Assembly: GCA_027490555.1 (NCBI GenBank) | Contig: JAIXXW010000258.1 | Coordinates: forward strand, 1 to 34,468 | Direction of reading: 5' to 3' | Origin: Comamonadaceae bacterium | GTDB taxonomy: Bacteria; Pseudomonadota; Gammaproteobacteria; Burkholderiales; Burkholderiaceae_C | Length of the DNA: 34,468 bases | Shown: piece after piece, positions 9,624 through 21,200 of the stretch | Layout: every line of letters begins with the position of its first letter | Numbering within the stretch: position 1 is the first letter of the stretch | Notes under the pieces: generated by a model | The model's database searches: none | What the model saw: only the letters and a program-made list of their open reading frames with translations | What the model was told of the DNA's origin: nothing | Position numbers and translations under genes: made by a program

Positions 9624-10627
9624 GAATTGTTTTTCCTGTAACTGTCGCCCAATGAAGCAATCACGCTGCCCCAGCGATGCCATTCTTCGCGCATGAAGGT
9701 TTGGGCCTGTTCTGGCCGCAAGACCACCGCCCCCATGCCCTGCTGGCGCAAACGCTCCTGCACGGAATCACTGGCGTAAAGACGACGCAAAGCTGCAGTC
9801 GCCCACAGTGCCCATTCTTCCCTGAGTCCACGAGGTGCAGACAAGCCAAACCAGGTGAAGGCCGTCAGATCTTTGAAACCCAGTTCGGCAAAGGTCGGAA
9901 CGGACGGCAACTGCTCGATCCTGCGGGCACTCGTGACCGCCATCGCTTTGACTTGCGGATTGCGCGCATGCGGCAAAAAAGAGGTCAAGGTCATGACCGC
10001 CAGATCCACATGCCCTCCCAGCAAGTCGTTCATGGCCATCGCCCCGCCCTTGTAGGGCACATGCACCGCATCACGCAGACCCAACTGTTGCATGATGGCA
10101 GCACCGAGCAAATGGCCATGTGAGCCCGAACCTGGGGAAGCCCAGTTCAAGGGGGAGCGCAAATCCTGCAAACGCTGGTGGCCTTTGCGCACATGCGTCA
10201 CCAGCACCGAAGGTGCTCCACCCAGGATCGCCAGATGCTCAAAATCCTTGAAAGCGTCGTACGACACCGTCTGCCACTGAGGCGCAATCACATGTGAGCC
10301 GATGCCCGAAATCAGCCATTGGCTGCCGTCGGCAGCAGACTGTGCAACCTGGCGCGAACCGATCGTCCCCGCCACCCCAGGCACATTGGCGACCACCACT
10401 TTGTGGGCACCTGCAGCCGAAAAGGCCTCGACCACCAAACGTCCCAGCAAATCGGAACCGCCGCCAGGTGCATAGGGCACCACAACATCCAGAGTCATCT
10501 GGCGCAGCAAAGCCGCAAAAGCCACATCCACCTCTCGGGCCGAGGCCGGCCATGCGGGCATCAAACCAGCCGCCAATGCCGCCAGAACACTGTGCCTGCG
10601 GCTCACTTTCACTGCATCATTGGACAT
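9620..10627 (-). CDS. Bug/TctC-family tripartite tricarboxylate transporter-type periplasmic substrate-binding protein
   Basis: Signal-like N-terminus with a twin arginine (SRRHSVLAALAAGLMPAWPASA). Family-typical VVVPYAPGGGSDLLGRLVVEAFSAAGAHKVVVANVPGVAGTIGSRQVAQSAADGSQWLISGIGSHVIAP and HVPYKGGAMAMNDLLGGHVDLAVM ... VKAMAVTSARRIEQLPSVPTFAELG. Confidence 0.92.
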   Translation of the reverse strand: MSNDAVKVSRRHSVLAALAAGLMPAWPASAREVDVAFAALLRQMTLDVVVPYAPGGGSDLLGRLVVEAFSAAGAHKVVVANVPGVAGTIGSRQVAQSAADGSQWLISGIGSHVIAPQWQTVSYDAFKDFEHLAILGGAPSVLVTHVRKGHQRLQDLRSPLNWASPGSGSHGHLLGAAIMQQLGLRDAVHVPYKGGAMAMNDLLGGHVDLAVMTLTSFLPHARNPQVKAMAVTSARRIEQLPSVPTFAELGFKDLTAFTWFGLSAPRGLREEWALWATAALRRLYASDSVQERLRQQGMGAVVLRPEQAQTFMREEWHRWGSVIASLGDSYRKNNS

Positions 10628-10641
10628 GGCGCGCTGCAGGG

Positions 10642-12183
10642 TCAGTGAAGCACCGGTTTTTCGTTCTTGAGGCCACGCTCGAAGGTCGCTTGCAGTTCGG
10701 AGCGCAGCACCTTGCCCGCCTCGTTGCGCGGCAACTCGGCAAGACTCATCACCCCTCTGGGCATCATGCCCGCAGGCAAGCCCCGGGTTCTGGCATCGTC
10801 GAGCAATGCCTTCACCTGCGGCTCGGCCGTCCAGACCACAGCGGCCACCAGCACGTTCTCACCCTTGATCTGGGCTTGAAACACCGCCACCTCCTGCACA
10901 CCGGGATGCGCATCAAGCATGCGCTCCACGCGCTCGGGGTAGAACTTATTGCCGCCGAGGTTGATTCGGTCATCCTTGCGACCATCGATCCGGACAAATC
11001 CATCGGCGGTCAGGGTGCCAATGTCGTTTGTATAGAACCAGCCATTCCTGAATCTGGCCTGGGTTTTTTCTGTGTCCAGGTGATAACCCGGCAACATCAT
11101 CGGCATCTTGACGCGGATCTCGCCCACTTCGCCTGGCGGCAAAACTTTGTCCTTTTCATCGACCACCTGGAGCTTGACCCCTTTCTTGGGCTTGCCAGCG
11201 TGGTCCGGGTATCGTTGCAAATCAGACGGCGTCGCCATGCTGATCGCACCAACCTCGCTGATGCCGTAAGGCAAGTAAACGTTCGGGGTCAGGCTGCCGG
11301 TCGCCTGTGCGACCAACTGCTCGGACAAACCGCCGCCCACGATGCGCAGGTAACGCAAGGAAGGGAAGGCCACACCCTCCGGCAGGCGCGAAGCCATGCG
11401 CTTGATCATGGCAGGGGCCATCATGGCGTGGGTGACGCCATGCAGCTGTACGGCCTGGGTATAGGCGGCCAGGTCATGCTGCTTGTAAAAGACCACCACG
11501 CCACCGGCAAACAGGGCCGCAAAAGCAGAGATATTGCCCATGGTGAGGCTCAGATTGCCGGCCATCAAACGGGTGTTTTCATCGCAATACTCCACCGTGG
11601 TCGCCACGCGATGGACCCAATAGGCATGGTCATAGCGGACAGCACTGGGTGCGCCCGTCGTGCCAGACGTCAAGGCGATGCGTGCGGGTGCATCTGCAGC
11701 GGGCCAGTAATCGAGCATGCCTCGCAAATCCAGGGGGTTGCCACTGCGGCTCTGCCCCTCCTGGGGTTGCAGATCGGCCAGGCTGATCACCTCCAGCCCT
11801 TGCACATCGGAAACAGGCCGCACCTGTGGCGACTCGGCCTGCCCTGCATCCGAGCCGGCCAGACGCTGCACGATCACACGGGATGCCCCCATGCGCTTGA
11901 GCAGGGCGAGTTTGGCGCGCATGGGTGTGCGTGGATGCACCGGCAAGGACACAGCACCCAACCGGGCCAGGGCCAAAATCATGGCCAAATGACCCGGGTG
12001 CTGCCCCAGAGACAAGCCGACCACATCTCCCGGCTGAACACCCCTGTGGTGCAGTGCAGCGGTGAAATCGCAGACCGCGCGGAGCAAGGCCCCTCGGCTG
12101 ATGGCTTTGCCTTCATGGATACAGGCAGGCGCAGCCAAATTAGTAGCATTTTTTTCTAAATACTTATCAATTAAATTGCTCAT
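10642..12183 (-). CDS. AMP-dependent synthetase/ligase (ANL superfamily, acyl-CoA ligase-like)
   Basis: ANL core motifs: ALTSGTTGAPSAV (P-loop), YLPYGISEVGAISMA, GWFYTNDIGTLTADGFVRIDGRKDDRINLGGNKFYPERVERMLDAHPGVQEVAVF, and LPRNEAGKVLRSEL (catalytic Lys region). The start at 12183 (MSNLIDKYLEKN) is preferred over 12204, but neither has an obvious Shine-Dalgarno. Confidence 0.9.
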   Translation of the reverse strand: MSNLIDKYLEKNATNLAAPACIHEGKAISRGALLRAVCDFTAALHHRGVQPGDVVGLSLGQHPGHLAMILALARLGAVSLPVHPRTPMRAKLALLKRMGASRVIVQRLAGSDAGQAESPQVRPVSDVQGLEVISLADLQPQEGQSRSGNPLDLRGMLDYWPAADAPARIALTSGTTGAPSAVRYDHAYWVHRVATTVEYCDENTRLMAGNLSLTMGNISAFAALFAGGVVVFYKQHDLAAYTQAVQLHGVTHAMMAPAMIKRMASRLPEGVAFPSLRYLRIVGGGLSEQLVAQATGSLTPNVYLPYGISEVGAISMATPSDLQRYPDHAGKPKKGVKLQVVDEKDKVLPPGEVGEIRVKMPMMLPGYHLDTEKTQARFRNGWFYTNDIGTLTADGFVRIDGRKDDRINLGGNKFYPERVERMLDAHPGVQEVAVFQAQIKGENVLVAAVVWTAEPQVKALLDDARTRGLPAGMMPRGVMSLAELPRNEAGKVLRSELQATFERGLKNEKPVLH

Positions 12184-12226
12184 ATCGAATTCTAAGCACG
12201 ACATTGGCTAAATTGCCAAATGTTCT

Positions 12227-12263
12227 AAAAAAAGTGGGCTGCAGCTTGCGCTGCAGCCCACTT
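12227..12263 (-). terminator. Rho-independent terminator downstream of the giant gene
   Basis: Perfect inverted repeat GTGGGCTGCAGC (12234-12245) / GCTGCAGCCCAC (12250-12261) with a TTGC loop. On the minus strand it is followed by seven T residues (A-tract 12227-12233 on plus). Confidence 0.88.
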
Positions 12264-12278
12264 GACCGCGCCCTGAAA

Positions 12279-15200
12279 TCAAACGGGCGGATGATCCGTC
12301 AAGGGATGAATCACCGGTTCCAGCTCTGGAGAGGTGGTTGCCGACAGGGCATCGCTGCCTTCGTCGTAGATCCGGCAGTCGATGAAAGACACTTCGAAAG
12401 CCGTCGGCGTCACCGGCGTGCCATCCACCGCCTCAACCGAGGCCATGACGCTGAAACGCTCATCGCCTTCATCGCGGAAATCATCTTGTATCTCCAGCGT
12501 GAAGCGGGCTGTCCCCTGGTCTTCCTCGAAGGACAGCTCGCCGGTCAGCACACCATCGACCAGGCTCAGGCCCAGCGCATTGGCGTTGGCGAAGTCATCC
12601 GCACTGGCCACGGCACCACTGCCCGAAGCCGGCGCACCAACCTGGATCTTCAGGTCCATCGCCAGATCGGTCGGGCCCATGCGCAGCACCTCGAAGGTGA
12701 AGCGTGCGGAGTCCTCGAACTGACTGCTGCTGACCGTGGCCAGTTGAATGCCGTAGTCATCACCGCGGATTTCACCCGCCACCGTCGCTCCTGCAGCCGC
12801 CACATCGACGTTGTTGTGCGACGAAGACAGACGCAGGCTGAAGCGCTCATGGTCCTCCAGCACAGCATCGCCGCGAACGGTCACGCCCAGGTAATGGCGC
12901 TGCGCCACGTCGTCATAGCTCAGCGTCACATCGTCACCGGCAAGATCCGTGACGAAGTCATCCTGATCCACCATGCCCGTGATGGCGTAGTTGACACGGA
13001 TGTCGCCCAGCGCCGGACTGTCAGCAGAATCCCCCAGCACATCGACATAGAAGCGCAACTCGGTTTCGTCGCCCTCGGTGCCCTCGACCATGCGGAAGTC
13101 GTCCTGGGCCAGCCCGATCTGCAGGTCGTCGTCCAGCACCAAGGCTTCGGCAGAAGCCACCACAGCCGCAGCGCCCAGAGGCGAATTGCCCGCAAAGGCC
13201 TGCACATCGTCGATCACCAACTTGAAGCGCTCATCGGGTCCGAACACATTGTCACCGGCCACCCGGATATCGGCAAAACCGAACCCAATGCCCTTGCGCA
13301 AATTGAACTCGGAGATGCCGGAGGGCATGCTGCCACCGACAAAATCGTCGCCGATGGTCGGGTTCAGACCGCTGCCTTCGATGTGCCAGAAGACCTTGAC
13401 GCGGGTGGCGTTGGCGGGGCCTTCGGCAGAGAAGCCAAAGCGGAAGGCGTTGTCGTCGCCCTCGAAGGACTCCACCAAAGTCCCGGTCACCGAGCGCACG
13501 GACACACCGACATCGTCATCGATGATGGTTGCCAGCACCGAGGTATCCCCCAGGATGTCGGCACCCACGGCATTTTCAATGACCACGCGGAAGTCTTCGT
13601 CGAACTCCACACGTGCATCACCACCGGTCAGAACCGTCACATACTTTTGCGATTCACCGGCCGCAAAAGTCACCGCGCCGCTGGGGAACAGGCCCCCAAA
13701 GTCTTCCTCATTGAGGTCGGCATGGGCAGTCTCGATGCGCCATTCGAAGGACGAAATGCCAGAGACATCGCCCGAACGGGTCACCAGGAAGGTGAAGGCC
13801 GTGTCCGCCTCGGGATTGCCTTCGTTGATGCGCGTGTTGGCCATGCTGAGCATCAACACCGGGTCGTCGTTGACCACCGTCTGCACCAGGTTCGACGTGC
13901 CCAGGTTGGTGCCATGCGTGCTGGTCGAGAGCGACACGCTGAACTGCTCGTCGTACTCGCCCACTCGGTCGTGCTTGAGGCGCACCTCGATCTGGCGCGC
14001 AGCGGCATCCCCATCGGCATAGGTCAGCGTGCCGCCGGCAAACGGCATGTCCGGTGAGACACGGGCCGTCAGATCGACCTGTGTGGCTTGCTGGCCTGTC
14101 CAAATCCAGATGCTGTCGATGTCGCTCTCGGTGATGGGACGTGCACCGGCCTGGGCCACCTGCCAGGACACCGTGGCCTCGCCCAAGGACGAACCCGCAC
14201 GGGTCACATCGTAGTAGAAGGACCGGAAGCTCTGTGCAATATTGCCCTCCAGCGGCGCCTCAGCGGCTGCAGTCAGACCCTGCAAGGCCACCAGCGACAC
14301 TGTGCTGTCGTCGTCGATGACCGTGGTCTCGGCCGTCGCCTGCACCGCCTCGCCACCGCCGGGCAACGGGGTCAGGGTCATGCGCCAGGTCGAGTTCCCT
14401 TCGTCCAGGCCATCACCGATGACCTTGACCTTGACCTGCATCGAGGTTTGACCAGGCTGGAACACCGCCGTACCGGACAGTGCACCGCCCCACACATCGG
14501 CCGCTTCCAGCGCCGAGGCATTGCCCGTGGTACGTGACAGTGCCCAATCCACGCTGGAGGGCTGTGCGATGGCCGCCGCGTTGGACGAACGGGTGATGGT
14601 GTAGACCAGTTCGGTGTAACCTGCGCCTGTCAGGGGATCGGCCGCGGTGACCGGGTCATCGCCTTCGATGACGCTCGCCTGCTGGACCGACACCGAGTAG
14701 CCCATGTCGTCGTTGACGATGGTGCCCGTGGCCTGCGCGGTCTTGATGGACGCGCCCTCGCTCGGGTTGCTCAGGCTCAAGGTGAAGGTTTCATTGAGCT
14801 CGAAACGGCTGTCGGCCTGCAGGTTCACCGTGATCCAGTTGCTGACCGCATAGAACTGGCCGTTGGCACCCTTGACAGAGGCCTCGCTGCCCGTGAAGCT
14901 GACCGAACCGCTGTACACATTGCCATCTGCAAAGTCCTTGGGGTTGCCCGAAGTGTTTTCCAACGAGGCTGTGCCAGCGGTGAGACGCCAGTCGACGCTG
15001 CTGGCGCCGTTGAGGTCGCCTTCGCGCACCACGCGGAATTTCACCGGGCCGCCGTCCTCGTCGACATTGGCGTTCTCGAACTGGATCCAGAAGCCTTCGT
15101 CGTCGTTGGTCAGCGTTGCCTTGGCCCAGGCCGTGCCGCTGGTGCCGTTGTTGCGGTCGTAGTCCATCTTCAGGGTGAAGACCTCGTTTTCTTCCCACTG

Positions 15201-18200
15201 GGTGTCGCCCTTGACCGGCACCGTGAAGGTGTAAGTCGAGGCCCCCGCCGGGAACACAAAACTGCCCGTCAGCGCGCGGAAATCGTCTGCACTGGCATAG
15301 CCACTGCTGCCGGCGTAGCTGATGCCCGCGGCCAGGGCCCCGGCATTGCTGTTGCCAAACACCAGCGTCCAGGTGGCATTGGCCGGCAGGTCGGTCGCGC
15401 CATCGCGCGTGACGGTGAACTGCAGGTTGTTGTTGCCATCGCCCTCGTCGGGCCCAGTGACCGGCAATTTAGAAATCAACCAGTACTTTGATCCACTGAC
15501 CACCCAAGCACTGGCAGGCGTCTCCGGATAGATACCGAAGGTGTTCGTACTGCTGTATCCACCGGTAGAGAGCACACTTGTGATCTGATACCAACCTTCG
15601 CGATCGTTGTTGGTAACCACTGCAATCGCTTGGGACTTGTCAGCGGAGGAGAGGTGTTGTTGAACTTGGTAGCCAAGGGAGTTCGTGCCAGGCTGAGGCA
15701 AAGCGCCCCAGCCGCCATTGGCAAACCAAGGCTGCATGACCAGCACTGACTTCGCACTCAAATAGTTTGTCCCTTCACCATTCCAGGCATACAGGTCATA
15801 GGTCACACCATTGACCGTCGCAGCTGGCAGGGTGCGCAAGGTGCCAAAGTCCACCCCTTCGGTTCCCACCACCTCAACAGACAAATCGTAGTCATCGTCA
15901 CCGATCTTGCCGGTGGCGGTGCTGGCGCCGGTGACCAGTTGGATCCCGTTGCTGGCGTTTTCCAGGGAAATGACAAAGGACTCGGCCGATTCCTTGCTGC
16001 CATCGGGGTTGAGCGGCAGCGACACTGTCTGCAGGTCGTAGTCGTTGGCCGTGAAGGTCACGGTGCCACGGATGCTGTTGGTGGCCGCGTCGTACCAGCC
16101 GCTGGCTGTCTGTGTCGTGGGCAAGGCTCCGAAGTCGCTTCTCTGGGCGGTGTTGCCCGCACCGTTGGCCGTCAGCTGGACCTTCCAGTCCACGGTTGAG
16201 GTGCCGGTCACGCCCTGGCCCGAGCGCACCACATCAAACTTGTAGGTCTGAGCGATCGCACCGGAGCCTTCCATCTGGGTGATGGCTTGGCTGTCGTTGA
16301 TGTACACCCCCGCGTCGTCGTTGACGATGACGCCCTTGGGCCCCGTGCCGGTGGTCACGAACATGTCGTTCTCGGCACCGGTACCGAAAGCCGTCACCTT
16401 GACCGTGAAGATCTCGTCGGCTTCGGCGTCCGAGTCCAGGTTGGGGGCAGGCACGGTGATGGTCTTGCTCAACTCACTGCCCGTGAAAGTCACGGTGTTG
16501 GTGGGCAGGCTGCCGCCAAAGTCGGCCGCATCCACCACATTGCGCCCGCCCTCGCCCAGCACCGACCAGGTGACGGTCTGTGCTTGCGGGGTGGCCACGC
16601 TGCGGGTGATGGTGAAGGTGTAGGTGCTGCCCGACGATTCGCCACGGCTGACCGTCACCGGCGAAACCGAGAACAGCGTGTCGTCGTTGCGCACCGTTCC
16701 CACGGCAGTGGCCGTGTTGGCGCCGCTGAGGACGTAGGTACGGGCATTCAGTGCGCTCACCGTGGCGGCGGTGGTGTCGGCCACCACCGCTGGATCCATC
16801 TTGGCCATCATCTGTTCAATGCCCGAGACCTTGCCCAGCACCATGCGGAAAGTCTCATCGTCCTCGACAGCGGCGGTGCCCGTGAGCACGCCATCTGGCG
16901 GGTTGGAGGCATTGGGCGCATCGCCACGCAGCTTCACGGTGGTGGTCAGGGTGTAGGTCTCCACACCAAAACCGTCCACCATGGTCGCGCTCGGGTTGGC
17001 GCTGATGGTGGCGCTGCCCGTGGTGGCACCGGTTTCGTCAAAATCGCTGTTGTTGGTGTCCAAGTTGTACTTGGCCCAGTTGAAGCTGGAGCTGCCCCTC
17101 AGGTCACCCACGCGGACCACCTCGGCCGTCACCAGCGAGGTACCGGTGTCACCTTCGGTCACGCTGAAGTTGTTGATCAGCACACCGGTGTCGTCGTTGA
17201 CCAGCGTGGCCGTGAGGCTGCTGGAGGCCGGGTCGACATAGCCCACGCTCGGGTTGTACAGCTCGATGGTGAAGTGCTCGCCGTACTCGACCAGGGAGTC
17301 CGGGTTGAGGCGCAGACGCACCAGCTGTTGCACATCGTCGTAGCGCAGCACCCCGTCCAGGTCTTCAACCCGGTCAGGACGGCTGAACACGCCATCGATG
17401 TGCTCCCAGCCCGCGAAAGTCACCACCCCGCCCATGACTCCGCCCACAAAGTCGTTGGCGTTGACGGTGGCCAGGCTGCCTTCGACGGGCACCACGCGCC
17501 AGGCGACAGTGGTTTGCGCCTTGTAGCCCAGGGTGTTGTCAACCCCCAGGGTGCGGTTGACCACGAAGTCGATGTAGGTGTCGCCATCGTCGCCTTCAAG
17601 CACCTTGGCGGCATCCCCGGTGATGGTCACATCGGCATTGCCGGTGTTGGGCGCCCAGTCGATGCCATAGCTCAGGTCGTCGTTGCGGATCACACCCTGG
17701 ACCATCATCACGGCCTGGCCGTTGAGCGCGGCGTCATGCCAATCGACGCCCTGACGTTCGTAGAAGTAGTTGGGCGTGAACAGCACATTGCCCGCACCAC
17801 CCACCGCCACATTGTCGATGCTGGCCACGGTGAACTTGAGGCTGAAGGTCTCGTTGTTCTCGACCACACGGTCGGCCACCAGCAGGTTCTCGATGCGGGT
17901 GCTGAACGAGGTGGACTCGCCCGTGCCCTGCTCACCGTCCAGGGTGATCTGGCCGGTCAGACGGGTGAAATCGGCGGCGTTGGCGCTGCCGTCGAGGATG
18001 ACTTCCCAGTTCAGCACGATGTCGCCCTTTTGCACGCCTGCGCGCACAAAGGTCAGCGCCACATCGCCGGTCTGGGCGCTGCCCTGCGCCACCTGCACCT
18101 GATCGGCACGGTTACCGTGGGCCGGATCGTTGGCGTTGGCCGGATCGAACACCGGCGTGCCATCGGTCAGTGTGAGGTTCGTCAGGCGGTCATAGCCGGT

Positions 18201-21200
18201 GCTGTTGCCCGAAGAGTCGCTGCCGACGTTGCTGTCATAGCGATCGTTACGTTCTTGCCAGCGGTCGAGCCACAGGCGCACATCGTTGTCCACCACGGTG
18301 GCGGTGGCGGTGTAGGCGTTCGGGTCGCGGATGGTGGTGTTCCAGTCCGGCAATGGCGTGACCCGTCCGATGCCCGCAGTGTCGTGCAGCGTGGCACCGT
18401 TGTTGAAGGCAAAGCGCGTGTCCCAGCCAGATTCGGGCAGGTGCTCCGCATCGTACAGGGTCACGGTGATGTTTTGATTGCCCTCGACCAGGTTGTCGTC
18501 GGGAATGCGGAAGATGACCTTGGCCGTGGTGGCCCCCGCCGCAAAGTCGACCGTGCCGCGCCAGAAGTGTTGAGGCACAGTGGTCCAAGACGCATCGACC
18601 ACAGAGCCAGTGCCCTCACCCGACTCCAGCACCCAGGTGTTGAGCGATCTGTTTTGCTGACCCAGGTCAATCTCGAAGAAAGCCTGGCTGGCGGTGGTGT
18701 CGGCCGCACTGCGGGTGAAGGTGATCTGCAGGCGACGGTCGTTGCTGGTGTCGCTGTTGCTGTAGTCGTTGTTTCCCGCAGTCAGCCAATCGCTGCCTGT
18801 GCCCTCGTAGACAGCGTTGTCGATGTTGTCTTCGCGGCCCAGGCCGTTGGACAATGTTTGCGCTGCACCATTGGCTGCCGGCAACCAGTTGAGCGCCACC
18901 GAGACGGTGGTGCCATCGTTGTCGGCCACCACAAAGGTGGCCTCGCCACGCAGCGGGCTCACGCCCGGGTTACCGTCATTGCCCGGCAAAGCCTTGGGGT
19001 TGCTCAGCGCGACGGTGAAGGTCTCGGCATCCTCGGCAAAAGCGTCGTCCTTGATGGCCAGTGTGACCACCTTGTACGACTCGCCGGCGGCAAAAACCAC
19101 CGTCTTGGCCTCGGAACGGATGACACCGTTGCCATCGGCCGTGCCCCAACGCATGCCCAGGCCATTGTCATTCACGCCCTGGGTGTAGGCCAGGAAATCG
19201 GCCGTCTCGGCCTGGTGCGCGCCACTGGCTTGCGCCGCTTGCGGGCTCTCGACAAAACCTGCCACGTCGGTGCCCTTGACGCCCAGCGTCCAGTCCACGC
19301 TGGCCGGTGCGCGGGCATCGCCCTCGCGGCGGATGACGAATTGGTGCAGTTTGTAACCGGCTGGCGCCGTCATGCCTGCGGGCAATCCATCAATGGCCAA
19401 GCCGTTTGCGTAAGTATCGATCGCACCGTCCTCGCCGAACTCCACGCGGCTGTGACGGCTTTCGTTGAAGACCAAGCCGGTGACCAGGAACAGCTGATCG
19501 TCGTTGGCAATGGTTGCATAGCCCGCGTGCTCACGGTCGGCATAAGTGGCCGTGGCGATCGGGTTCGGGTCGAGTGTGACACCGGCGGGCACATTGCTGA
19601 GCACCACCCGGAAGTCCTCGCGCTCCTCGCCCACATTGTCGGTGCGCACCGCCACGCGGATGTACACCTCTTTCTGGCCGTCCTCGAAGGTCACCGTGCC
19701 TCTGGGCAGACCACCCACGCCCGCGCTTTGGTTGCTCAGCAAGACAAAGTCATTGGCATCCACCGTCTGGATGGATTCGTGCCCGGCATAACCACGGATG
19801 TAGTCGTAGCCGTTGTAGTCTTCCAGCGCGGCCTGGCCCATGCCCCCCAGGGCCTCGACCGACCAGGAAACCGTCAGGCGACCGGCGTTGGCGATCTCGC
19901 GGCTGACCAGGAACAGGCGCTCCTCCCACTGACCGTTCTGGGTGTTGTAGTTCACCGTGACCGTGTCGTCCTCGCCCAGGTCGCCGCCCACGGCCACCAC
20001 CTCGACGTTGACCTGGCCAGCGTCCTCGCGCACCACGGTGTCACGCACCACCAACACCGGTGCCACGTGCGTGACGTCGATGCGCATGCCATCGACCGCA
20101 TTGAGCATCGTCTCCTCGCTCGGGTGGCTATTCCCATCGACCGGCAGGCGCATCAGCACCTGCTGGGTCCCGGCGGGCACCAACACCTCCACCAGCTTGA
20201 AGCCGGTGGGCTGGCCGTCGACGATCTCGTCGCGACCGGCCGCCAGAGGCCGGAAACCCGGAGGCGAGCTGTGCAGGTTCAAGTTGGTCGCGTTGGTGGT
20301 GGAAGCGTCGTAACCGTTGTTGTAATCGTCGGCCACCAGGGCCAGCTGCCAATCGCCCTGCACACGCAAGGTGAGGGTGAAGTCTTGGGCAGCCGCCTCG
20401 TTGTGAGGCAGACTGTAGGAGCGGTAATAACCACTGGGATTGTCACTGTCCAGGGTGTAGTCGACCGAGGGATCTTCGCCATAACGATTGTTAATGTCGA
20501 TGACCTGCATCACAAAGGCCTGGCCCAGTTGCATGTCGTACAGGCGACTGGCCTCGTGAGTGATCTGCGGGCTGTCGTCGTCGACCAGCGACACCGTGGC
20601 GTCGCCCTGGTTGACCATGAAGTCGGGGTCTGTGGTGCTGACCGATACGTGGATGCTCTCCACGCGCTCGTCAATGTTGTCATCCACCAATGGCAGGCGC
20701 ACCAACACCTCGCTGGTGCCCGGGTCCACGGTGATGTGGCCGTTGCCGTACTGCATGCCGGTGCCAGAGAGCGTGCCACCCTGGCTCAGGCTGATCGGCT
20801 GGCTGCCGGCAAAACCGGTCAGGAAACGGTCTTGGACAAACGAGACATTTTCGAACACCCACGAATTGTTGGGCATATCGAACGCAAGCTGCCCGCTCTT
20901 GCTGGTCCAACCCTTGGTCGCAGCACTCAATGACAAATCCCCATCACTCAAGTTTGCGATCAATCGGGAATAGCCATCATTCCTGATGTAACCCCGGGAT
21001 CCTGCGTCTTCACCGGTGTTCCAGCCTCCGACAGCGTAGGTGGCTTCAGCGCCACCCCAGCCACCGCCATGGAAGGCGCTGCGGTCGATTTCAATGCGGT
21101 CATCACTTCCGAAACCCGACAAATTCAATGGCGCATCGGGCACGTCGTTGAATTCAATCACAACCTTGTGCTTGTCCAGGTTGATCAGGGCCTCGCCCGA

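Noticed and set aside
10294-12159. 621-aa plus-strand ORF
   Set aside because: Antisense shadow of the Bug receptor and acyl ligase genes; His/Gln-rich with no recognisable motif.
16287-20933. 1548-aa plus-strand ORF (and similar: 12204-14057, 21069-23777, 28989-31436, 25197-26564, 31611-33053)
   Set aside because: These are antisense to the giant Calx-beta gene. Their translations are rich in His/Gln/Arg/Gly with no domain pattern, as expected from the complement of a GC-biased, Asp/Val/Thr-rich repeat gene.
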